Origin: Planctomycetota bacterium
Lineage (GTDB): Bacteria; Planctomycetota; UBA1135; UBA2386
DNA length: 64,000 nucleotides
Direction: 5' to 3'
Assembly (NCBI GenBank): GCA_016713175.1
Contig: JADJPQ010000001.1
Coordinates: 1,143,001 to 1,207,000, forward strand
In this document: in pieces, positions 25,010 through 31,305 of the stretch
Numbering within the stretch: the first letter of the stretch is position 1
Layout of the letters: each line of letters opens with the position of its first letter
Notes under the pieces: generated by a model
Databases searched by the model: none
What the model was told of the DNA's origin: nothing
The model's input: the letters and a program-made list of their open reading frames with translations, nothing else
Made by a program: the position numbers and the translations under genes

Positions 25010-27736
25010 ATGGCACACTCCCTCAGTCTGTTGGCGGCGGTCGGGTTGACCGTCGCGATCGCCGCGCAGGAGCCGACCGACTGGTGGGCGTGGCGGCCGT
25101 TGCAGCGCCCCGCGGTGCCCGCGGTTGCCGATGCCGGCTGGGCCGCCAACGACCTCGATCGCTTCGTGCTGGCCGGTCTGGAAGCTGCCGGCCTGCAGCC
25201 GTCGGCGTCGGCGGACAAGCGGACGCTGCTGCGGCGGGCCACGTTGGACCTGACCGGGCTGCTGCCGACCGGCGCCGAGACCGAGGCCTTCCTGGCCGAC
25301 ACCGCGCCCGACGCGTTCGACAAGGTGATCGAACGGTTGCTGGCGTCGCCGCAGTATGGCGTCAAGTGGGCGCGGCACTGGCTCGACGTCGTGCGCTTCG
25401 CCGAGACCGATGGCTACGAGCGCGACCGGCAGAAGCCGTTCATCTGGCGCTATCGCGATTGGGTCGTCGATGCCTTCAACGGCGACCTGCCGTGGGGGCG
25501 CTTCCTGCACGCGCAGCTGGCCGGTGACGAACTGCCGGCGCCGACCGTCGGTGACCTGGTGGCGACCGGCTACTACCGGCTCGGCATCTGGGACGATGAA
25601 CCGACCGATCCAGAGCAGGCGCGCTACGACGATCTCGACGGCATCGCCGACACCACGGCGCGGGCGATGCTGGGCATCTCGATGGGTTGCGCGCGGTGCC
25701 ACGACCACAAGCGCGATCCGATCCCGACGCGCGACTACTACTCGTTCCTGTCGTTCTTCGAGAACATCCGGCCGACGGATCATCAGGCGAAGGCGGTGCC
25801 GGCCGACGGCGCGGTCGAGCGGCACGCGAACGAGGTCAGTGCGTTCGCCACGGCGCGCCAGCAGATCGTCGCCCGGTTGCGCGGTGCGGCCGCGAACGCC
25901 TGGGGCCAGTTGTCGGCGGCGCGGCGCGTCAGCATCGGCGCGCAGGCCGATGCCGGTGTGGTCGCTCGCTACACCGCGGATCGCGACAACCCGAAGACCC
26001 TGCACGACACCATCGGCGAACGTCACGGCGCGGTCCATGGCCAGGTCGTCAGTGTCGCCGGCAAGTCCGGTCTGGCGATGCGGTTCGACGGTGACGACCG
26101 GGTCGAACTGCCGCGGCTGGTCGAGGGCAGCTTCACGGTGTCGTTCCAGGTGCGCAGTGACCACCGCGGTCGCGGTCACGCCGGTGACACCCGTTGGTTC
26201 TCCGGCGATGGACTGGTCGATGGCGAAGTGTCAGGCGCCGTCGCCGACTGGGGCGTTGCCTGGCATTCCGACGGCCGGGTCGTCGCCGGGACCGGCGATC
26301 CGGAGACGTTCCTGGCCTCGCCGCCGGGCTTCCACGACGGGCGGTGGCATCATGTCGCGTTCACGCGTGACCAGTCGACCGGCAGGATCGCGCTCTACGT
26401 CGATGGCGAGCCGATGGGCGAGGCCGAGGGTGGCAAGCAGCTCCTGTCGGCGCCGCCGAAACTCGTGCTCGGCGGCTTGCAGCCCGGCGGCCACGGGTTC
26501 CGCGGTGATCTCGACGAGGTCGCGTTCCACGATCGGGCCTTGTCGGCGGACGAGGTCGCCGCGCTGGCGCTCGAACTGCCCGGCGGCGTGCATGCGCCGG
26601 CGGTGCTGGGCGCGGCGCCGGCCGATGCCGATGGCCGCTCGGCGCTCTCGGCGTTCGGCGACCTGCGGGCGCTGAAGCGGCCGCGGCTCGACACCGTGCA
26701 GATTCTCGCCGTCGCCGAACAGGGCCGGGAAGCTCCGGACGGGTTCGTCCGCGTCCGCGGCAACGTGCACGCGAAAGGGCCGCAGGTAGCGCCTGGTTTT
26801 CCCGCGATCCTCCGTCCGCCTGCGCCGCAGATCGAGGCGGTCCGGCCCGGCCTGCAGTCCAGCGGTCGCCGCACCGCGCTGGCGAAGTGGATCACGGCGC
26901 CCGACAACCCGTTGACCTGGCGCGTGCTCGCCAATCGGCTCTGGCAACACCATTTCGGCCGCGGTCTGGTGCGGTCGAGCAACGACTTCGGCAAGCTCGG
27001 CGACCAGCCGACGCATCCCGAACTGCTCGACTGGCTCGCCGTCGAGTTGCTGCAGCGGGGCCAGAGCCTGAAGTCGATGCATCGCCTGATCCTGAGCTCC
27101 AAGGCCTGGCAGATGGCGTCGTCGCCCGTGCCGGCGGCGGCCGCGATCGATCCACGCAACGACCGGTTCTGGCGCTTCGATCGACGGCGAATGACCGCGG
27201 AGGAACTGCGCGACGCGATCCTGCAGGTCGACGGTTCGTTGAGCCTGCAACTCGGCGGCCCCAGCGTCTTCCCGCCGTTGCCCGCGGAGGTGCTGGCGAC
27301 CTCGTCGCGCCCCGAGGATGCCTGGGGTCACTCGACTCCCGAACAGGCGGCGCGACGCAGTCTGTACGTGCACGTCAAGCGGTCGCTGCAGGAGCCCGTG
27401 CTGGCGGTGTTCGACCAGGCCGACACCGACAATTCGTGTCCGGTCCGGTTCGCGACCGTGCAGCCGACCCAGGCCCTGATCCTGATGAACGGCGACTTCG
27501 CGCAGGCCCGGGCCCGCGCGTTCGCCGAACGGCTGCTCCGCGAGGCGCCGGATCTGCCGGCCCGCATCCGCCTTGGCCTGCGCCTGTGCTGGCAGCGCGA
27601 AGCGACCGCCGAGGAGGTGGCCCGTTACGAAACGCTGGTCACCGGTCTGCGCGAGTTCGGCCGCGACGAGGCCGCGGCGTTGCAGCGCTGCTGCCTGATC
27701 TGGATCAACACCAACGAGTTCGCCTTCGTCGATTGA
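25010..27736 (+). CDS. DUF1549 / LamG / DUF1553 exported protein (planctomycete cytochrome type)
   Basis: A 908-residue exported protein (signal peptide to about residue 22, MAHSLSLLAAVGLTVAIAAQ). Domain order: DUF1549 with LASPQYGVKWARHWLDVVRF (about 120) and a single haem-type CxxCH in GCARCHDHKRDPI (about 225); a LamG/concanavalin-like domain (about 320-500, FTVSFQVRSDHRG; GRIALYVDGEPMG); then DUF1553 (about 620-880, NRLWQHHFGRGLVRSSNDFG). Such proteins are abundant in Planctomycetota and pair with DUF1501 proteins, as here. A role in polysaccharide or sulfatase-linked degradation has been suggested for the family; the chemistry is not established. Confidence 0.9.
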   Translation: MAHSLSLLAAVGLTVAIAAQEPTDWWAWRPLQRPAVPAVADAGWAANDLDRFVLAGLEAAGLQPSASADKRTLLRRATLDLTGLLPTGAETEAFLADTAPDAFDKVIERLLASPQYGVKWARHWLDVVRFAETDGYERDRQKPFIWRYRDWVVDAFNGDLPWGRFLHAQLAGDELPAPTVGDLVATGYYRLGIWDDEPTDPEQARYDDLDGIADTTARAMLGISMGCARCHDHKRDPIPTRDYYSFLSFFENIRPTDHQAKAVPADGAVERHANEVSAFATARQQIVARLRGAAANAWGQLSAARRVSIGAQADAGVVARYTADRDNPKTLHDTIGERHGAVHGQVVSVAGKSGLAMRFDGDDRVELPRLVEGSFTVSFQVRSDHRGRGHAGDTRWFSGDGLVDGEVSGAVADWGVAWHSDGRVVAGTGDPETFLASPPGFHDGRWHHVAFTRDQSTGRIALYVDGEPMGEAEGGKQLLSAPPKLVLGGLQPGGHGFRGDLDEVAFHDRALSADEVAALALELPGGVHAPAVLGAAPADADGRSALSAFGDLRALKRPRLDTVQILAVAEQGREAPDGFVRVRGNVHAKGPQVAPGFPAILRPPAPQIEAVRPGLQSSGRRTALAKWITAPDNPLTWRVLANRLWQHHFGRGLVRSSNDFGKLGDQPTHPELLDWLAVELLQRGQSLKSMHRLILSSKAWQMASSPVPAAAAIDPRNDRFWRFDRRRMTAEELRDAILQVDGSLSLQLGGPSVFPPLPAEVLATSSRPEDAWGHSTPEQAARRSLYVHVKRSLQEPVLAVFDQADTDNSCPVRFATVQPTQALILMNGDFAQARARAFAERLLREAPDLPARIRLGLRLCWQREATAEEVARYETLVTGLREFGRDEAAALQRCCLIWINTNEFAFVD

Positions 27737-27744
27737 GCACGTCC

Positions 27745-29184
27745 ATGGCCAAACCACGCAACACGTTCTGCGGGCGCACGCGCCGAGAGTTCCTGTGGCA
27801 GTCCGGAGCCTGCTTCCCGGCGCTCGGCATGCTCGACCTGCTGGGCCGCGATGGCCTGCTGCCAGCGGCCAGCGGCGAGCGCCCGATGGCGCCCAGGAAA
27901 CCGCACCATGCACCGAAGGCGCGGGCGGTGATCTTCCTGTTCATGTATGGCGGCCCGAGCCATGTCGACACGTTCGACTACAAGCCGAAGCTCTACCCGC
28001 TCGACGGCAAGACGATCGACATCGACACCAAGGGGCGCGGCGGCACCAAGAAGCAGGGCCGCGTCGTCGGCCCCAAGTGGAACTTCCGCCAGCACGGCCA
28101 GTGCGGCAAGTGGGTCAGCGATCTGTTCCCCCATGTCGGGCGCTGCGTCGACGACCTCGCGTTCGTGCACAGCATGTATGCCGATTCGCCGCTGCACGGT
28201 TCGGCCATGCTGATGATGAACAGCGGCCGGATCCTGTCCGGCGCCCCGTGCCTGGGCTCGTGGGCGACCTACGCGCTCGGCAGCGAGAACGAGAACCTGC
28301 CCGGCTTCGTCGTGATGCTCGATCGTACCGGCGGACCGATCAGCGGTGCCAAGAACTGGAGCTCGGGCTTCATGCCGGCGCTGTACCAGGGCACGGTGCT
28401 GCGCTCGCAGGGTGAGCCGATCCTCGACCTGGCGCTGCCCGAGGGCATGACGCTGGCCGAGCAGCGGCGGCTGCTCGACGCCCTGCACGCGCAGAACGCC
28501 GCGCATCTGGCCGAACGTGCGGACGACACCGATCTGGCGGCGCGGATGGAGAGCTACGAACTGGCGGCGCGGATGCAGGTGCACGCGCCGGAAGCGATCG
28601 AACTGGCCAACGAATCGGCGGCGACGCGGGGGCTCTACGGTCTCGACGATCCGCGTACCGAGGACTTCGGTCGCAAATGCCTGTTGGCGCGCCGGCTGGT
28701 CGAACGCGGCGTCCGCTTCGTGCAGGTCTACTCCGGCGGCAACCACAACGATGCCAACTGGGACGCGCACGGCGATCTGGTGTTCAACCACGAGAAGCAC
28801 GCGGGCGCGACCGACCGGCCGATCGCCGGTCTGCTGGCGGACCTGAAGCAGCGCGGCTTGCTCGAATCGACGATCGTCGTCTGGGGCGGCGAGTTCGGGC
28901 GGCAGCCGACGGCCGAGTACGCCGAAGGCACCGGCCGCGATCACAACTCGGCGGGCTTCACCATGTGGCTCGCGGGTGGCGGCATTCCGGGCGGTGTGTC
29001 AGTCGGCACGACCGATGAACTCGGCAACCGGGCCGTCGAACGACCGTTCCACGTCAAGAACCTGCACGCGACGATCCTGCACCAGCTTGGCATGGATCCG
29101 AACCGGCTGTCGTTCTTCTTCAACGGCTTGGATCAGAAGCTGGTCGGGCCCGAGGGCGCGCAGCCGATCCACGAACTGATCTGA
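27745..29184 (+). CDS. DUF1501 exported protein (Tat-type signal)
   Basis: A 479-residue protein 8 nt after the DUF1549/1553 gene. The N-terminus GRTRREFLWQSGACFPALG has a Tat-like RR motif. The alkaline-phosphatase-like DUF1501 fold is recognised by FLFMYGGPSHVDTFDYKP, VQVYSGGNHNDANWDAHGDL, VVWGGEFGRQPTAEYAEG and the C-terminal FHVKNLHATILHQLGMD. It is the standard partner of DUF1549/DUF1553 proteins and is expected in the periplasm. Metal-binding Asp/His residues appear intact; the substrate is unknown. Confidence 0.92.
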   Translation: MAKPRNTFCGRTRREFLWQSGACFPALGMLDLLGRDGLLPAASGERPMAPRKPHHAPKARAVIFLFMYGGPSHVDTFDYKPKLYPLDGKTIDIDTKGRGGTKKQGRVVGPKWNFRQHGQCGKWVSDLFPHVGRCVDDLAFVHSMYADSPLHGSAMLMMNSGRILSGAPCLGSWATYALGSENENLPGFVVMLDRTGGPISGAKNWSSGFMPALYQGTVLRSQGEPILDLALPEGMTLAEQRRLLDALHAQNAAHLAERADDTDLAARMESYELAARMQVHAPEAIELANESAATRGLYGLDDPRTEDFGRKCLLARRLVERGVRFVQVYSGGNHNDANWDAHGDLVFNHEKHAGATDRPIAGLLADLKQRGLLESTIVVWGGEFGRQPTAEYAEGTGRDHNSAGFTMWLAGGGIPGGVSVGTTDELGNRAVERPFHVKNLHATILHQLGMDPNRLSFFFNGLDQKLVGPEGAQPIHELI

Positions 29185-29201
29185 TCGCCGCTGGACCGGC
29201 C

Positions 29202-30155
29202 TCACGCCGGCAGCACTTCGGCCAGCAGCCGGCGCCACAGTTCGCGTTCGCGCGCCGGTGCGACCAGCGGTCGCAGCGCGAGCGTTCGTTGCTGCAGCTC
29301 CGCCAGGAACTGCGGCTGCTGGCGCGCGCGGCGCATCAGCCCGGCGAGCGCCGCGGTGTCGCCGACCGGAAACAGGCCCGGCCAGTCGGCGCCGAGCAGG
29401 CCGGTGTTGCCGGGGATCCGGCTCGCCAGCAGCGGCGTGCCGGCGGCGATCGCCTCGGAGACGACGTTGGCGCCGCCTTCGCCGAGCGACGGCACGACGC
29501 AAAGGTGCGCGGTGGCGAGCAACTGCATCGCCGCCGCGCGCGGCAGTTCGCCCGGCCACGAAAATCGCGGTTCGACGGCCGCCAGCCGTGCCGCGGCCGC
29601 CGCGAGTTCCGGTTCGAGTGCCTTGCCGACCAGCGTGACCCGCAGGTCGCGAAGTTCGGGGAGGAGGAGCAATGCCTCGGCAGCACGCAGCGGGTCCTTG
29701 ATCGGCCGGAGGTGCGCCAGCGTGATGATTCCGAACGCCTCGTCCGGCCGGATCGCGGCGGCCACGACCGCGCTCTGTTCGATCGTCCGCACCCGATCGC
29801 GCAGTCCGGCCGGCACCACGGCGGCGGCTTCCGGCTGCAACGCGATCAACCGGGCCGCGGACTGCAGCGCCGCGAGCGTCGGCGGATCGGGCGTGAACGT
29901 CGGATAGATGTCCGTGCCCGCCAACAGCAGCAACACGGGTCGATCCGGATGGGCACCTCGGAATCGGGCCACTGCCGCGGCGCTGCGGCGCGCGTGCACG
30001 GCGATCAGTCCGTCGCAGGCACGACCCTGCCAGTCCTGGGCGATGAATACGCGATGCCCCAGTTCGCGCAGCCGGCGCGCCCAGCGCAGCGCGGTGACCC
30101 GATTGCCGGTCCGCGTTCGCCTGGCTGCCGGCGTCACGATCCCGAGCGTCGCCAC
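29202..30155 (-). CDS. senB: SenB-type selenosugar synthase (TIGR04348 glycosyltransferase)
   Basis: A 317-residue GT4-like glycosyltransferase. The N-terminus LGIVTPAARRTRTGNRVTAL and the element AVHARRSAAAVARFRGAHPD, then LLLLAGTDIYPTF, are the hallmarks of the TIGR04348 family, to which SenB, the selenosugar synthase of selenoneine biosynthesis, belongs. SenB joins selenophosphate-derived selenium to a UDP-sugar. A GT4 donor motif GEGGANVVSEAIAAG is at about residue 228. Selenium use is supported independently by the selenoprotein gene ending 5 nt upstream. SenA and SelD are not in the window, so the end product is open. Confidence 0.82.
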   Translation of the reverse strand: MATLGIVTPAARRTRTGNRVTALRWARRLRELGHRVFIAQDWQGRACDGLIAVHARRSAAAVARFRGAHPDRPVLLLLAGTDIYPTFTPDPPTLAALQSAARLIALQPEAAAVVPAGLRDRVRTIEQSAVVAAAIRPDEAFGIITLAHLRPIKDPLRAAEALLLLPELRDLRVTLVGKALEPELAAAAARLAAVEPRFSWPGELPRAAAMQLLATAHLCVVPSLGEGGANVVSEAIAAGTPLLASRIPGNTGLLGADWPGLFPVGDTAALAGLMRRARQQPQFLAELQQRTLALRPLVAPARERELWRRLLAEVLPA

Positions 30156-30160
30156 CGGCG

Positions 30161-30385
30161 TCAGCCCGGCAACTGGCTCAGGATCTGCTGGTCCTCCGGG
30201 AACTCATCCCCGCGCTTCTTCTTGTCCCACAACAACTTGCCGTCGGCCTTGACGACGAAATCGCCGCGCCCGCCGGGCTGGATGGCGACCTTGGCCTTCG
30301 GGTGTTGCTTTCGGATCGCCGCGGCCAGACTGGCCGCACGGGGCTGGTAGTTTCAAACGACGCAGTAGTCGATCGTGACGTTCAT
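30161..30385 (-). CDS. Selenoprotein W/Rdx-family protein with in-frame UGA (Sec) in CxxU
   Basis: ATG at 30383-30385, TGA stop at 30161-30163; codon 11 (30353-30355) is TGA. Reading it as selenocysteine gives a 74-residue protein starting MNVTIDYCVVUNYQPRAASL. The CxxU sits after the first strand as in SelW/SelT/SelH thioredoxin-like (Rdx) proteins, whose C-terminal pattern is also present (GGRGDFVVKADGKLLWDKKK, then RGDEFPEDQ). The 63 codons after the TGA remain open and family-like, so it is not a simple stop. A 6-bp hairpin lies 21 nt 3' of the TGA. senB follows after 5 nt. A redox role is inferred; dual decoding needs SelA/SelB/SelC/SelD elsewhere. Confidence 0.85.
30321..30355 (-). promoter_or_regulatory. 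Putative bacterial SECIS element
   Basis: On the mRNA strand the TGA (30355-30353) is followed after 21 nt by a perfect stem GCGGCC (30337-30332), loop AGUCU (30331-30327), GGCCGC (30326-30321), with a possible extra U-G pair beneath. A short GC stem with G among the first two loop bases, 16-37 nt from the UGA, is the consensus of bacterial SECIS hairpins read by SelB. It lies inside the coding sequence, as bacterial SECIS do. Confidence 0.7.
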
Positions 30386-30433
30386 GGGCGCAGCTTAGGC
30401 CGGCCAGCGCGGGCCGCAACCGTACAAGAGCGC

Positions 30434-30476
30434 GGCCCGCGTGCCTGCAGGACATCCTGCGAACGGCACGCGGGCC
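30434..30476 (-). promoter_or_regulatory. Strong 12-bp inverted repeat upstream of the selenoprotein gene
   Basis: GGCCCGCGTGCC (30434-30445) is perfectly complementary to GGCACGCGGGCC (30465-30476); the interior holds a second inverted repeat, GCAGGA/TCCTGC. The hairpin lies about 50 nt upstream of the selenoprotein start. It has no T-run, so it could be a leader/attenuator structure or a terminator for the DUF423 gene. Confidence 0.5.
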
Positions 30477-30483
30477 AGACGCC

Positions 30484-30526
30484 GCCGGTCATCACCCGTC
30501 CCGTCGCATGTGGGTGACTTTCCGGC
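30484..30526 (-). promoter_or_regulatory. Second nested hairpin in the leader of the selenoprotein gene
   Basis: GCCGG (30484-30488) pairs with CCGGC (30522-30526), and inside it TCACCC (30492-30497) pairs with GGGTGA (30512-30517), enclosing a 14-nt loop. Together with the neighbouring 12-bp hairpin it makes a compact structured region between DUF423 and the selenoprotein gene. It matches no riboswitch class I know by eye. Confidence 0.35.
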
Positions 30527-30604
30527 TGGTTGACCCTTCTAACGTCGCCGGTGGGGCCGGCTTGCTGGGTGAGTGTGCGCAACGCGCAGGCGCCGAGAGC
30601 GCAG

Positions 30605-30997
30605 CTATGCAGTCGCCGAAGGCCGGGATGACGTGCGCGTCGGCCAGGCCAGCGCGCCCCAACCCAGAAGGAACGCGACTCCACCGAATGGGGTCACCGC
30701 CCCGAGCCAACGTTGGCCGGTGGCCACCAGCAAGTACAGAGAGCCGCTGAACAAGGCGATTCCGGTGAGGAACGACCAAGCGGCGAAGCGGATGTTGGCA
30801 ACGGCGTGGCCGGCGTGGCCAAGTGCGCCACAGGCCAAGAGCCCCAGCGCGTGGTACATCTGGTAACGGGCCGCCTTCTCCCAGATGTCCAGGTCGGCTG
30901 CCGGCAGGTGCTTCATCGCGTGGGCGCCGAACGCTCCGGCGGCGACGGCAAGGCCGGCGAAGGCGGCGCCCAGGGCGATCATCCGGCGAGGCGTCAT
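30605..30997 (-). CDS. DUF423 family membrane protein
   Basis: A 130-residue integral membrane protein with four helices, starting at MTPRRMIALGAAFAGLAVAA (ATG 30997). The family signature is clear: GAFGAHAMKHLP, then WEKAARYQMYHALGLLACG and FSGSLYLLVATGQRWLGAVTPFGG-type loops (seen as SGSLYLLVATG and VTPFGGVAFLLGW). DUF423 (YgdD-type) proteins have no settled function. It is co-directional with the selenoprotein and senB genes (219 nt upstream) and with the tiny lipoprotein gene (43 nt gap). Confidence 0.88.
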   Translation of the reverse strand: MTPRRMIALGAAFAGLAVAAGAFGAHAMKHLPAADLDIWEKAARYQMYHALGLLACGALGHAGHAVANIRFAAWSFLTGIALFSGSLYLLVATGQRWLGAVTPFGGVAFLLGWGALAWPTRTSSRPSATA

Positions 30998-31040
30998 CGC
31001 CGCAGCGTAGCGGCGGTGGACCCGGCATGGCAGCGGCTGG

Positions 31041-31175
31041 TCAGCGGCAGATGCGGATCGGCCGGTGGTAATGGCCGCCGCCGCAATGGTCGTGGAAGTG
31101 GCAGGCGGCAAGGGTCGCCGCGGCCAGGGCCAGCAGCAGCAGACGACAGAACGAACGCAAGGAACGGTGCGGCAT
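31041..31175 (-). CDS. 44-residue His/Cys-rich lipoprotein
   Basis: A very short gene, MPHRSLRSFC then RLLLLALAAATLAAC: signal peptide with lipobox LAAC at residues 22-25. The mature part is just 20 residues, CHFHDHCGGGHYHRPIRICR, with five His and three Cys, the first lipid-modified. Such a peptide could bind a soft metal at the membrane. The ATG at 31175 and lipobox make it credible despite its size. It heads the minus-strand run DUF423, selenoprotein, senB. Confidence 0.55.
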   Translation of the reverse strand: MPHRSLRSFCRLLLLALAAATLAACHFHDHCGGGHYHRPIRICR

Positions 31176-31305
31176 CGGTACGGTCTCCGGTGAGAAGCGC
31201 CACCAAGCGCCGAGTGCGATCCGGTGTTGTGCAAACCCACAGGCGCGGCTCGCCCCGCACCGTCCCCGCGGCCGATCACAGACCAAAGACATGTTCGAGG
31301 ACGCC

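Noticed and set aside
30353..30355. Treating the TGA at codon 11 of the selenoprotein gene as a real stop or a sequencing error
   Set aside because: The downstream 63 codons fit the SelW family and the TGA sits at the exact Sec position of CxxU, with a SECIS-like hairpin; a chance stop or error is less likely.
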